Assembly: GCF_036026595.1 (NCBI RefSeq)
Contig: NZ_JARZFX010000001.1
Span: 186,001-250,000, forward strand
Source: Virgibacillus_P tibetensis
GTDB taxonomy: Bacteria > Bacillota > Bacilli > Bacillales > Amphibacillaceae
DNA length: 64,000 bases
Direction of reading: 5' to 3'
Below, piece after piece: positions 8,966-18,011 of the stretch; positions within the stretch are counted from its first letter, which is position 1, and each line of letters opens with the position of its first letter. The notes below the pieces were generated by a model. That model searched no databases, was not told the origin of the DNA, and worked only from the letters and a program-made list of their open reading frames with translations. The translations under genes and the position numbers were made by a program.

Positions 8966-10255
8966 ATGGACTTAATTCTTGCGGCGGTAATATTTATAGT
9001 AAGCTATTTTTTTATTATGACAGATCGTATTAATCGTGCTGTCATAGCTCTTTGCGGCGGGACTCTATTATTACTGACCGGGGTTTATACTACCCGTGAT
9101 ATGTTTATGAATTATATAGACTGGCATACTATTGCATTATTGTTTTCTATGATGTTATTAATATCCATAACTGAAAAGACCGGACTTTTTACATTTATAG
9201 CAATCCGGTTTTCACAAAAAGTTAAGGGAGATCCCATCCATCTATTGATAGGGTGTAGTATTTTGACTGCAGTGGGGTCTGCTTTATTGGACAATGTGAC
9301 AACTGTACTAATCTTTGTTCCAATCATCCTAAAAATAACGAAGATGCTGAAACTGCCTTCCTTTCCTTATTTGCTGGCCATCATTTTCAGTTCTAATATT
9401 GGCGGGGCAGCTACATTAATTGGTGACCCGCCTAACATTATGATTGGACAAGCAGTTGAACAACTTACGTTTTTATCGTTTCTTGTACATTTGGCTCCTT
9501 TAGCAATCCTTATGTTTTTTATCATGCTGGCAATGATCTTCCTTATTTTTAACCGTGTCTTAAGGAACCAACATCGGGAGATAAAGGAGTTAATGGAAAT
9601 TAATGCTCATTCGCATTTAATAAAATCTCCTATGCTTTACAAATCTATAACAGTCTTATTAATGACTATGCTTGGTTTTCTACTGCATACAATTATACAT
9701 ATGGAGCTGACAGTAATAGCATTATCAGGAGCAATACTACTTTTATTATTAACTGAAAAGGAGCTGGCAACGGAACAGATTTTTGAAAAAGTTGAATGGG
9801 TCACGTTATTTTTCTTCATTGGTTTATTTACACTCGTAGGAGGGCTTCAGGAGGTTGGTATAATAGATCAGCTGGCGAGAGGAATTGTGCTATCCACAGA
9901 TAGTGATTATGCAAAGACGTCATTACTGGTTTTATGGATCTCAGGAATATTCTCTGGAATTGTAGACAATATTCCTTTCGTGGCAGCAATGATTCCAGTA
10001 GTTCAGGAATTTAAAAGCTATGGGATGGATAACTTAGATCCTATTTGGTGGTCATTGGCTTTAGGAGCGTGTCTGGGGGGGAACGGGACATTAGTTGGAG
10101 CATCGGCTAACGTAGTAGTTGCGGGCTTAGCAGAGGGCGCGGGTGAGAAGATACCTTTCATCCGATTCATGATCTATGGTGTTCCCCTGGTCATTCTATC
10201 CCTTACTATATCTTCAGTTTATATTTTCTTTCGATATTTACTACCCTATACATGA
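8966..10255 (+). CDS. ArsB/NhaD-like (ion transporter superfamily) permease
   Basis: The 429-aa integral membrane protein has about 11 hydrophobic helices. Two inverted half-sites typical of the ion-transporter superfamily are visible: LDNVTTVLIFVPI with IGGAATLIGDPPNIMIG, and the second repeat VDNIPFVAAMIPV with GACLGGNGTLVGASANVV. Family members carry arsenite, Na+/H+ or dicarboxylates; substrate cannot be assigned. In a halotolerant host a Na+/H+ role is plausible but unproven. It is monocistronic, with its own terminator. Confidence 0.85.
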   Translation: MDLILAAVIFIVSYFFIMTDRINRAVIALCGGTLLLLTGVYTTRDMFMNYIDWHTIALLFSMMLLISITEKTGLFTFIAIRFSQKVKGDPIHLLIGCSILTAVGSALLDNVTTVLIFVPIILKITKMLKLPSFPYLLAIIFSSNIGGAATLIGDPPNIMIGQAVEQLTFLSFLVHLAPLAILMFFIMLAMIFLIFNRVLRNQHREIKELMEINAHSHLIKSPMLYKSITVLLMTMLGFLLHTIIHMELTVIALSGAILLLLLTEKELATEQIFEKVEWVTLFFFIGLFTLVGGLQEVGIIDQLARGIVLSTDSDYAKTSLLVLWISGIFSGIVDNIPFVAAMIPVVQEFKSYGMDNLDPIWWSLALGACLGGNGTLVGASANVVVAGLAEGAGEKIPFIRFMIYGVPLVILSLTISSVYIFFRYLLPYT

Positions 10256-10260
10256 AAGGA

Positions 10261-10300
10261 AAAAAACCGACGAAGCGTACATTCGCTTTGTCGGGTTTTT
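10261..10300 (+). terminator. Terminator after the permease gene
   Basis: A stem of about 16 bp (one mismatch, one wobble) around TACATT is followed by TTTTT. Confidence 0.85.
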
Positions 10301-10410
10301 CTTTGGCTCTTTTTTTAAAAATTGTAGGTTTTTGCACAAAATATATATAAGACGAAGTAACTACTGTTTACTATAATCGCTCCGGAAATATACTTCGCTC
10401 AAAGGGGGTA

Positions 10411-10536
10411 ATCGCTGAATAAACCGGGGTGATCGCGGGATTATGCTGAACAATCGCGGGATAAATTGGTCCGAACGCTGAATAAACCGGGGTAAACGCG
10501 GGATTAAGCGAAGCAATCGCTGAATGAAGCCAGGTG
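10411..10536. repeat. 21-bp tandem minisatellite, six units
   Basis: Six degenerate units of exactly 21 bp start with ATCGC or AACGC; the C of CGC falls at 10413, 10434, 10455, 10476, 10497 and 10518. Two sub-types alternate (CGCTGAATAAACCGGGGT and CGCGGGATTA). Because 21 is divisible by three, every frame reads as a 7-residue repeat (minus strand FIQRxPR/IPRxxxx), which makes false ORFs. No ribosome site supports translation. Confidence 0.8.
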
Positions 10537-10713
10537 CAGCGGTCATCACAAAGCGAATAGATTGTTAGCTGCCACTGCGGAAAATACACTACGCTTTCAC
10601 CACTCCGGGTACAAGTGCGACATCTACTCAGACTCACGCTGTTCGTTTTCGCAGTGTCTCCTTTGCCGCTGGGCGGTCTGCAAATCCTCCTCGAACTTCA
10701 CTGTCGTTTCGTT

Positions 10714-10896
10714 CTGTGGGGTCTCGCTAGCATCGCTTTTCCCGCAGGAGTCTTCGTGTTTTTCCTCCGTTGGTGTTTGCTTGTTATAATATTTATCTAT
10801 TGTTTTAGTGAACAAATACGCGCTATTTGTTATTGTTGATTGGAACGTAGGACAGTAGTCGACTCCTGCGGAAAGCATCAACTGAAGACCCCACAG
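10714..10896. repeat. Long imperfect inverted repeat with central hairpin
   Basis: The left arm (CTGTGGGGTCT ... CCCGCAGGAGTC, 10714-10752) is repeated in reverse complement at 10861-10896 (GACTCCTGCGG ... AGACCCCACAG). In the middle, 10811-10831 is a perfect 8-bp hairpin with a 5-nt loop. No gene is seen; the frames here have no plausible starts. Confidence 0.65.
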
Positions 10897-10920
10897 TAAA
10901 GCTTCAGCAGTATTACATCA

Positions 10921-11115
10921 CACGAAGAAAAAAGTGGATGTATTTTTCGAGGAGTTTCGCATTTTTCCGTAGCTAGTATAACTTTCTTTTTAGGGTGAAA
11001 AGATACACATGAAACGTTGATTTTATGGACTGTAACTAATTGTTAATCAAGGAATCTCTATCAGCGTAGGCAGAATACGTAGACTCCTCGAAAATAAAAA
11101 GCAATTTTCTTCGTG
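10921..11115. repeat. Second long inverted repeat
   Basis: CACGAAGAAAA at 10921 pairs with TTTTCTTCGTG at 11105, and TATTTTTCGAGGAGT at 10941 pairs with ACTCCTCGAAAATA at 11083. The arms are about 40 bp with mismatches and enclose about 120 bp. From 11116 to about 11480 I see no gene and no clear structure. Confidence 0.6.
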
Positions 11116-11479
11116 CGAGGGATTTTCGCAGTATGGGTCGGCTAAAAACGGTCACGTCCTATGACCAACACCGACACTAGAACGTCGTGTTCGTCGAAAC
11201 AGCACGTGTCCGAAGCCCCCCTTAGTAAGCGTTCTTTGCTTCTGAGGAGGCTGAGGCCGTGCCCATGGAAGGCGAATTATTCTGCCGAAGCGAATCCAAG
11301 CACTCAACCATCTTTAAAAAGTGAAAGGTATCACTAAGAGAATTTTCATTACGTCGTCTTTTATATCAACTATGAAAATTAGAATCTACAATCATTTTAT
11401 ACGTAAATGGTCTTTTCTTTTTGAAAACGTTAGTATATAGAGGGAGTATGAGTTTTTGACTGCAATTAATTCGTACACT

Positions 11480-11830
11480 TAAACAACCACGTCCAGCTCC
11501 AGCGCCCAGGGACTAGCGAGACTTCCTTCACCTCCGTAATCTAAGTCAACATCGGCTTCCTAAGGATAAGGAAGGCCGACTATTCCTGAGCTTGTGCTCA
11601 GGCGTCGGCATACCCCTATGTAGGGGCATGTCTTCTTTTAGATGAACTTGACTTATCGCCAGGAATGGCGAAAGTCTAAGTGAAACTTATACTTTGGAGT
11701 GAATCTTCTGCGGCAGTGGAAGATCGACTAACTACGCCACTCCTGAGCGACTACGTCGACCTAACCTCGGGTGCGCGGGCGCTGTCCGTACGTCCCTAAC
11801 CGGGCGCCCTGCGCTTTTGTTCATAAGTTT
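11480..11830. repeat. Structured intergenic repeat element (cloverleaf-like)
   Basis: The stem TAAGTCAA (11542-11549) / TTGACTTA (11648-11655) encloses three hairpins: TCGGCTTCCT/AGGAAGGCCGA, CCTGAGC-TTGT-GCTCAGG (11585-11602), and a CCCC/GGGG hairpin near 11613-11626. CGCCA-GGAA-TGGCG follows. The outer ends (AGCTCCAGCGCCCAGGG, and GGGCGCCCTGCGCTTTTG at the far side) are partly complementary. From memory, very similar elements are scattered through Bacillaceae intergenic regions. It is GC-richer than its surroundings and has no ORF. Confidence 0.6.
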
Positions 11831-11835
11831 GCAAA

Positions 11836-13386
11836 TTATAGCCATCTTTGAATAAGTGGTATCTGTTTTAGTTCTTCTTTAGTAATAAACTTTAATAGAA
11901 ATAAGAAAACAATGTAAATGCAAGTCAATCCTATTAGAATGAAGAAGAGTATAATTATATTTGGTTCAAAGGAATTATATAGATCCTTAAGTACATTTCC
12001 GGCACCCCAAGTCACCAAAATCAGAAGGAGCATCTTGCATATATCTTTTATTGGTATTCGAAAATTAATCTCCTTTTGCAAGGAAGCTAAATGTAATAAG
12101 GTAACTAAAACGACTCCTACTGACATGGCAATGGCAACCCCCATGATTCCGAAATTAGCATTGGATGCCAATAGAAATAATACAATAAATTTAATGGCAG
12201 CACCAATGAGGCTATTCCACATAGCAGGTTTGGCAAGATCGAGTGCTTGTAATGCTGCTTGTAATGGAGCCTGAATATAAAGTAAAATGAAAAAGGGTGC
12301 CATCAAGACTAAAAATTTACTGGCATTAGCTGTTCCATACATGTATGTTAATATGGGAACAGCAAATAGTGAAAGTACTACAGTTGCTATTGCACCAGAG
12401 GCGAATGATATTCGAATTGACTGATGAATTCGATAGTGAATTAATTCTTTGTTCCTGTTTGCTCCGGCTTCTGAAATAGATGGAACGAGTGCTATAGATA
12501 AAGACTGTGTAATAAACGTTGGTAGAAATAAGAGTGGAAGTACGAATCCAGTGAGTTCTCCATATTGCTTTGTTGCAAGCGAACTTGAGATACCCGCAAT
12601 TGCTAAACTTTGTGCAACTAAAATCGGTTCAAGGAAATAAGAGAAAGATCCAATCATCCGGCTACCTGTGTTTGGCAGGGCGATAGAAAATAATTCTCTC
12701 ATTGTGTCTTTACTTGATTTTAAATACGTAAAAAATCCTGTTCTTATTTTTATTACTTTTTTGCGCTTGAACATGTATATCATGTACATTAATGCAATAA
12801 ATTCACCGAGAACTACACTAGCCATCGCACCAGCAGCAGCAAATTCAACACCATAGGGCAATAATAATTTTACAAACAGTGCTACACAGGTAATTCGAAC
12901 AATCTGCTCAATTACCAGTGCATAACTCTGTGGCTTCATGTTTTGTTTTCCCTGGAAGTACCCTCTTAATACAGATGAGATTGCAACAATAGGTACGATA
13001 GGGCTTATTGCAAGTAAAGGATAAACTGTCCGGGCATCAGTGAGTAATGTAGTTGCAATAAATGGAGCAGCTAACATCATTACTGTAGTGAAAACAACAC
13101 TTGAGATCGTGGTGACAATTAAAGATACGATTAAAATCTTTTTAATCTTTCGTTGATCGTTTCTGGCCTCAGCCTCCGATACTCGTTTGGATATAGCGAC
13201 CGGCAGGCCAAGTTGTGTTAATGTAATAACCAGAAATAAAGTGGGAAGGGCCATCATATAAAGACCTACGCCTTCTTCGCCCATTAAACGAGCTACAACA
13301 AGCCGATTAATAAATCCTAAAAAACGAGTTATCATACCCGCTAGTATTAATATTAACGTCCCTTGTAAAAATGTTTGTTTGGTCAT
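11836..13386 (-). CDS. spoVB: Stage V sporulation protein B (MOP-family flippase)
   Basis: The 516-aa polytopic protein has about 14 hydrophobic helices and the family start MTKQTFLQGTLILILAGMI, with LMGEEGVGLYMMALPTLFL and QLGLPVAISKRVSEAEA. SpoVB is a putative lipid II or precursor flippase needed for spore cortex synthesis. It is transcribed divergently from the ComN-like gene and ends at the edge of the gene-free repeat region. Confidence 0.93.
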   Translation of the reverse strand: MTKQTFLQGTLILILAGMITRFLGFINRLVVARLMGEEGVGLYMMALPTLFLVITLTQLGLPVAISKRVSEAEARNDQRKIKKILIVSLIVTTISSVVFTTVMMLAAPFIATTLLTDARTVYPLLAISPIVPIVAISSVLRGYFQGKQNMKPQSYALVIEQIVRITCVALFVKLLLPYGVEFAAAGAMASVVLGEFIALMYMIYMFKRKKVIKIRTGFFTYLKSSKDTMRELFSIALPNTGSRMIGSFSYFLEPILVAQSLAIAGISSSLATKQYGELTGFVLPLLFLPTFITQSLSIALVPSISEAGANRNKELIHYRIHQSIRISFASGAIATVVLSLFAVPILTYMYGTANASKFLVLMAPFFILLYIQAPLQAALQALDLAKPAMWNSLIGAAIKFIVLFLLASNANFGIMGVAIAMSVGVVLVTLLHLASLQKEINFRIPIKDICKMLLLILVTWGAGNVLKDLYNSFEPNIIILFFILIGLTCIYIVFLFLLKFITKEELKQIPLIQRWL

Positions 13387-13503
13387 TATTGCCGACCTAC
13401 CTTCTCAAAAAATAAAATTTCATATACAATGATATATATGCGAAGGAATAGGCCAAGCATGACAAGAAGGAGAATTATGTACTCCACGATAGGAGGAAAT
13501 GAC

Positions 13504-13803
13504 TTGGAAATAGTACAAACTGTTAATGAATGGAAAGCAATGATCATCCCTGCACTGGAAAGTAAAGCAAGTGAATTTCGCTTAATGGGTTATTCGCAGG
13601 CCACTGTTGAAGATGTTTGGAAATGTCTTGACCAAAAAGTATGGAAGGGTGATCCGGAAAAACGGATACATGAGGTTGTTCAAGATGTATTACATCTGGG
13701 TTCCAGTATCTATATGAGTTATTTAACTCTAAAAGCATATCAAGATGATGATTTGATGGCCTCTATTGCAGCATTAACAACTGATTATATGGAAGAAGTG
13801 TAA
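13504..13803 (+). CDS. comN: ComN-like post-transcriptional regulator
   Basis: The 99-aa product matches the small ComN/YrzD family (post-transcriptional regulator upstream of secDF) by context and length. Visible features are EFRLMGYSQATVEDVWKCL and a C-terminal acidic helix. I choose the TTG at 13504 because AGGAGG (13491-13496) sits 7 nt upstream and the resulting length fits the family. An ATG at 13477 with AAGGAG would add nine residues. In B. subtilis ComN controls comE mRNA localisation; that role is not demonstrable here. Confidence 0.75.
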   Translation: MEIVQTVNEWKAMIIPALESKASEFRLMGYSQATVEDVWKCLDQKVWKGDPEKRIHEVVQDVLHLGSSIYMSYLTLKAYQDDDLMASIAALTTDYMEEV

Positions 13804-13853
13804 CTAAATTACATAAAGAACAACCTGATAGAGTAAAGGGAGGCATACTACAG

Positions 13854-16109
13854 ATGAAACATAGAGGAAAGATCGTTGCTTTTTTTCTAATCGTGTTATT
13901 ATTTGCAGGAACGATTGGAACAACGATTACTGGAATTACAAAGGACATAAATCTTGGCTTGGATTTACAAGGTGGGTTTGAAATATTATATGAGGTAGAG
14001 CCTGTTGCTGATGACCAGGATGTGGATAGAAGGTTATTGGAATCTACAGTGCAAACCTTAAATGACCGTGTTAACAGGCTGGGTATCAGTGAGGCTAACA
14101 TTGATATCGAAGGAGAAGATAGAATCCGTGTCCAGCTTGCTGGCGTAGAAAACCAAACAGAAGCCCGGGAGATGCTGTCCACGTCAGCCAGACTCTCATT
14201 TAGGGATGTAAATGATACCGAATTGCTGGATGGCTCCGATGTAAAAGAAGGTAGTGCTAATCAGGATTTCGATCCGCAAACAAATGCACCAATTGTAACG
14301 CTGCAATTAAAGAATGCATCTAAGTTCGGTGAGGTATCTACACAAGTTATGGAAATGGGTGTACCAAACAACTTATTAGTTATTTGGATGGACTATCAGG
14401 AGGGCGATTCCTTTGAGGAAGAGCTTGGGAAGGAAGAACCTAAATTCATTTCCTCTCCCAGCATAAACGAACGATTGAATACAACAAATGTAATGATTTC
14501 TGGAGATTTCTCAGTAGAGTCAGCACAAAGACTAGCTAATATAATTAATTCAGGTTCCTTACCTGTACATATGAATGAACTATACTCAACATCAGTAGGT
14601 GCCCAATTTGGTGAACAGGCATTAAATAAAACTGTTTTTGCTGCATTTATTGGGATTGGACTTGTATTTTTATTTGTGATTGCTGTATATCGTTTTCCAG
14701 GTATAATTGCTGCTGTCAATTTAAGTATCTACGTCTTTTTAGTGTTATTGATATTTGAGTTAATGAATGGTGTATTAACTTTACCCGGTATAGCAGCTTT
14801 GATCTTAGGAGTTGGTATGGCAGTTGATGCGAATGTTATTACATTTGAACGAATCAAGGAAGAATTAAGAAATGGTAAATCTGTAATTGCGGCTTTTAAA
14901 GCGGGATCCAAGAATTCACTTTCTACAATATTCGATGCGAATATTACAACATTGATCGCTGCTTCAGTCTTATTCGTCTTTGGTACCAGTTCAGTAAAAG
15001 GCTTTGCTACAATGCTCATTGTAAGTATAGTAGTGAGCTTCCTTACTGCTGTGTTTGGCACTAGACTGTTGTTAGGATTATGGGTGAAAAGTAGAGTGCT
15101 GACAAACCGGCCTGGATGGTTTGGAGTTAAAAAGAAAGATATTAAAGATATAGCTGTTAAAGAGGAAGAAGAAGCAAAGTTCTTTAACAGGAAAGTAAAT
15201 GTGATTCAGCATCGTAAGAAGTTTATTATGATCTCTTTACTTATGGTACTTCTTGGTGCAGCGTCTTTAACGATTTTTAAACTTAACCCCGGAATAGATT
15301 TCACAAGTGGTTCCAGAATAGAAGTTTTGTCTGATACTCAGATGACTGCAGAAGAGGTAAGAGCAAGTCTTGAGGAACTTGACCTGGAAGCAAGCTCAAT
15401 AGTCTTATCAGGGGACAATAATGATTTAGCAGTAACGAGATTTGATACAGTTATCTCAGAAGATAAAATTACTGAAGTAACAACCTATTTCGGAGATAAA
15501 TACGGGAATAATCCCAACGTGAGTGTTGTATCGCCGATTGTAGGCCAGGAACTTGTCAAAAACGCAATATATGCTGTAGCTATTGCCTCTATCTTTATGA
15601 TTATTTATGTTACGTTCAGGTTCGAATTCTTTTTCGCAATAACGGCATTAATCGCCTTAATTCACGATGCATTTTTTGTACTTGTTATATTCAGTATTTT
15701 TCAGATTGAATTTAATGTAACTATAGTTGCCGCTATACTTACAATTGTAGGTTATTCAATTAATGATACGATTGTAACCTTTGATAGAATACGGGAGAAT
15801 CTTCGCAAGAAAAAACGAATTACATCGTTTAAACAGCTTGCAGGAGTTGTGAATAAAAGTTTAATACAAACATTTACACGCAGTATTAATACCACAACGA
15901 CGACATTAATTGCTGTCCTGGCGTTCCTATTCTTTGGCGCAGAATCGATTACTGGGTTTGCTATTGCATTAACTGTAGGTCTGCTGGTGGGAACCTATTC
16001 ATCCTTATTCCTGGCTTCCCAAATATGGCTAGTGTGGCGTGGAAAGATGATCAAGAAAAAACCTGTTGATTTTTCTAAGAAAAAACGTGTAGAAGGTCCG
16101 CAAGTTTAG
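13854..16109 (+). CDS. secDF: SecDF fused protein translocase subunit
   Basis: The 751-aa fusion combines SecD and SecF halves, each with six membrane helices, and uses proton motive force to aid Sec export. The SecD half has NLGLDLQGGFEILYEV and GVGMAVDANVITFERIKEEL; the SecF half has NPGIDFTSGSRIEV and GYSINDTIVTFDRIREN. Fused SecDF is the usual form in Bacillus. GGGAGG precedes the start, and a strong hairpin follows the stop. Confidence 0.97.
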   Translation: MKHRGKIVAFFLIVLLFAGTIGTTITGITKDINLGLDLQGGFEILYEVEPVADDQDVDRRLLESTVQTLNDRVNRLGISEANIDIEGEDRIRVQLAGVENQTEAREMLSTSARLSFRDVNDTELLDGSDVKEGSANQDFDPQTNAPIVTLQLKNASKFGEVSTQVMEMGVPNNLLVIWMDYQEGDSFEEELGKEEPKFISSPSINERLNTTNVMISGDFSVESAQRLANIINSGSLPVHMNELYSTSVGAQFGEQALNKTVFAAFIGIGLVFLFVIAVYRFPGIIAAVNLSIYVFLVLLIFELMNGVLTLPGIAALILGVGMAVDANVITFERIKEELRNGKSVIAAFKAGSKNSLSTIFDANITTLIAASVLFVFGTSSVKGFATMLIVSIVVSFLTAVFGTRLLLGLWVKSRVLTNRPGWFGVKKKDIKDIAVKEEEEAKFFNRKVNVIQHRKKFIMISLLMVLLGAASLTIFKLNPGIDFTSGSRIEVLSDTQMTAEEVRASLEELDLEASSIVLSGDNNDLAVTRFDTVISEDKITEVTTYFGDKYGNNPNVSVVSPIVGQELVKNAIYAVAIASIFMIIYVTFRFEFFFAITALIALIHDAFFVLVIFSIFQIEFNVTIVAAILTIVGYSINDTIVTFDRIRENLRKKKRITSFKQLAGVVNKSLIQTFTRSINTTTTTLIAVLAFLFFGAESITGFAIALTVGLLVGTYSSLFLASQIWLVWRGKMIKKKPVDFSKKKRVEGPQV

Positions 16110-16136
16110 TAAAGAGTTTCCTTCATGCTATGTTAT

Positions 16137-16167
16137 AGAAACCCCTGTCATGGTGACAGGGGTTTCT
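16137..16167 (+). terminator. Hairpin terminator after secDF
   Basis: A perfect 14-bp stem (16137-16150 with 16154-16167) has a 3-nt loop. The U-run is part of the right arm (GGGGTTTCT), so efficiency is uncertain. Confidence 0.7.
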
Positions 16168-16240
16168 GAGTCATGCTTAAATGAATTGAAAAACGGGTAA
16201 CTTAAGAGTGGATGATCATATACAATGAAGGAGGAATTGG

Positions 16241-16561
16241 ATGAAAGGGCAAACGTATGTAATTTTAGCTATCATTTTTGTAATTATAGTAGCTGTTTTT
16301 GCAGTAACAAATGTGGAACCTGTTGAAGTGAATTATTTATTTTGGAGTGGAGAGTCTCCGTTAATTCTACTAATATTATTCTCTGTATTAATGGGAGGTA
16401 TCATTACGGCATCAGTCGGTGCGGTTAAATTTTTTCAATTGCAACGGGAAGTGAAAAGGTTGCAGACTGAAAATAAAAAAATGAGCAGTAAATTGCAGGA
16501 TAATGGACTGGCAGATAGTGCTGTTGAAGACAATGCGGAACAGGAATTGAAAAAACAGTAA
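16241..16561 (+). CDS. lapA: LapA-domain (DUF1049) membrane protein
   Basis: The 106-aa protein has two transmembrane helices flanking VEPVEVNYLFWSGESPL, the lipopolysaccharide-assembly LapA/DUF1049 signature, then a C-terminal coiled coil (FQLQREVKRLQTENKKM). Gram-positive homologs (YrvD) have no defined role. AAGGAGG precedes the start. In related genomes this gene lies next to recJ; here the prophage separates them. Confidence 0.85.
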   Translation: MKGQTYVILAIIFVIIVAVFAVTNVEPVEVNYLFWSGESPLILLILFSVLMGGIITASVGAVKFFQLQREVKRLQTENKKMSSKLQDNGLADSAVEDNAEQELKKQ

Positions 16562-16583
16562 TATATGATAACGTGATTTGTAA

Positions 16584-16612
16584 TTGCTACCCTTGGCTGT
16601 CTTTTGTATAAT
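16584..16612 (+). promoter_or_regulatory. Candidate sigma-A promoter, the presumed ancestral recJ promoter
   Basis: TTGCTA (16584-16589), 17-nt spacer, TATAAT (16607-16612). The -10 box is inside the proposed attL core. Joining the sequence left of the core to that right of the core at 59708 would place this promoter about 120 bases before the recJ ATG in sequence distance of the rejoined site, directly upstream of its ribosome site. Confidence 0.6.
16603..16612 (+). other. attL core (proposed)
   Basis: TTTGTATAAT is repeated exactly at 59699-59708. It lies between chromosomal lapA and the outermost phage gene (int). After five unmatched bases both copies continue with AGTCA. A 10-bp core is short, so the call depends on position as much as on identity. 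Confidence 0.6.
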
Positions 16613-16646
16613 AAGTAAGTCACTAAAATATAAACGTTGTTATATC

Positions 16647-16675
16647 AAGGCTCCCAGGCTATGGAGAGCCTTTTT
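16647..16675 (+). terminator. Rightward terminator just inside attL
   Basis: AAGGCTC (16647-16653) pairs with GAGCCTT-type right arm (16666-16672) followed by TTTTT. It points away from lapA and overlaps the int stop codon, so it would end transcripts from the split promoter at 16584 after roughly 60 nt. Confidence 0.65.
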
Positions 16676-17837
16676 ATTTTGTTTTAGTGTCGTCTTGGTG
16701 ACCAAACATATTATTAAGTATGTCACTTACCTCTTTATCGTCATCATCAGTGACATGTGCATACGTATTAAGTGTCGTTGTGATATTTTTATGCCCTAGT
16801 CGTTTTTGTATAACTTTAATGTTAACGCCGTGTCTTAGCGCATAACTCACAGCGCTATGTCTTAAATCATGAAAAGCAATACGCCTTAAATCTGTTCGAT
16901 CCAAAAACCGATGCCAGAACCTCGTTACTGCATTAGGGGTGTATGGCTTCCCGTATTCATTAGAAAACAGCATAAACAATTTATTGCCATCTTGATCTTT
17001 AAATCCTTCCCATAGGTTAGCCATCTTCTCTTTAAATTCCAATCTTTCTTTATAATAGTCCTCTAATTCCCTCATTAAAAATTCTGGTATCGTAATAGTA
17101 CGTGTGTCCTCTTTTTTCGTTCCCTTCATATACAACCCGTCACGCTTTGTATACTGTATCGTTTGTTTAACGGTGATCTGATTGTTTTCAAAGTCGATTA
17201 CATCATCTGTTAAGCCGATCACTTCACCACGCCTTAGAGCGCCCAAAACAGCTAATTTGATGATTAGTTGATGTTGGGTAGGTTGCATCTTTATACGCTC
17301 CAGGAGTGTCTCTATTTCCTTGTCATTGTATGGATCGCGCTCATTCTTTTTGTATTTAGGTTTTTCGATTCCTTCCATTGGATTAGTTTCAATAATCCCC
17401 CACAATTTAGCATGACGAAATATATTAGATAAAATAAAGTATTTCATTTCTAGTGTGGCCCTGCCGGCTTCTTCTTCTTTCCTGAAAAATTCTACAATGT
17501 GCAGCGTTTTAATTTTGTTCATTTTCATACTGCCGAAATATGGAATTATACTTGATGCTAACGAGTTCTCGTAATTTTCAAGTGTGCGGCGTTCTATTTT
17601 TGAGTAACCGTAGTTGGTTTTCCATAACTCCACAAAAGCACTAAAGGGCGTTTCTTTCGTATCAATGTGTGTTTTCGAGTAAACCTCTGTTTCAAACTCA
17701 GATAACTTCCTCTGTGCTTCACGTACACCACTCGCATTGACCGTTTTAGTCTTTCTAATACGCTTGCCTTTGTTATCATATCCTAACTCCACAAATAGCT
17801 TATACTTGCCTTTTCCTATATCGCTAAAGCTAGACAT
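16674..17837 (-). CDS. int: Phage tyrosine-recombinase integrase
   Basis: The 387-aa protein catalyses integration and excision at att sites. An N-terminal AP2-like arm-binding domain (ELGYDNKGKRIRKTKTV), a SAM-like core-binding domain (about 65-165) and a catalytic domain are visible. Catalytic residues: Arg in LRRGEVIG (about 200), HDLRHS (about 323-328), GHKNITTTLNTYAHV with nucleophile Tyr about 358. AAGGGG precedes the start on the minus strand. It is transcribed outward toward attL. Confidence 0.96.
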   Translation of the reverse strand: MSSFSDIGKGKYKLFVELGYDNKGKRIRKTKTVNASGVREAQRKLSEFETEVYSKTHIDTKETPFSAFVELWKTNYGYSKIERRTLENYENSLASSIIPYFGSMKMNKIKTLHIVEFFRKEEEAGRATLEMKYFILSNIFRHAKLWGIIETNPMEGIEKPKYKKNERDPYNDKEIETLLERIKMQPTQHQLIIKLAVLGALRRGEVIGLTDDVIDFENNQITVKQTIQYTKRDGLYMKGTKKEDTRTITIPEFLMRELEDYYKERLEFKEKMANLWEGFKDQDGNKLFMLFSNEYGKPYTPNAVTRFWHRFLDRTDLRRIAFHDLRHSAVSYALRHGVNIKVIQKRLGHKNITTTLNTYAHVTDDDDKEVSDILNNMFGHQDDTKTK

Positions 17838-18011
17838 TTTATTGCACCCCTTTTAATATTAATCGAACAAGTGTTCTTTTTTATCTAAAAATATGATACT
17901 ATATGTTTACAGGTTGGGAGGTATTCCCAAACCTTTCCAAGAAAAATAGTAATTTGTACCTGCATTAAAAATCTGAAAAATCTGTTACAATTTGGCAAAG
18001 GAGGGCTTATT

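Noticed and set aside
10361..10881. Several ORFs of 60-90 aa around the minisatellite and inverted repeat
   Set aside because: Repetitive IPR/FIQR sequence comes from the 21-bp repeat; none has an SD or family resemblance, and the frames conflict.
10301..11830. Possible insertion sequence or remnant transposase
   Set aside because: Long inverted repeats exist but no transposase-like frame is present on either strand.
11918..12856. Plus-strand ORFs inside spoVB
   Set aside because: Antisense shadows of a clear 516-aa membrane protein.
13763..15061. Minus-strand ORFs of 107-139 aa in secDF
   Set aside because: Antisense to a complete, conserved SecDF; no independent signals.
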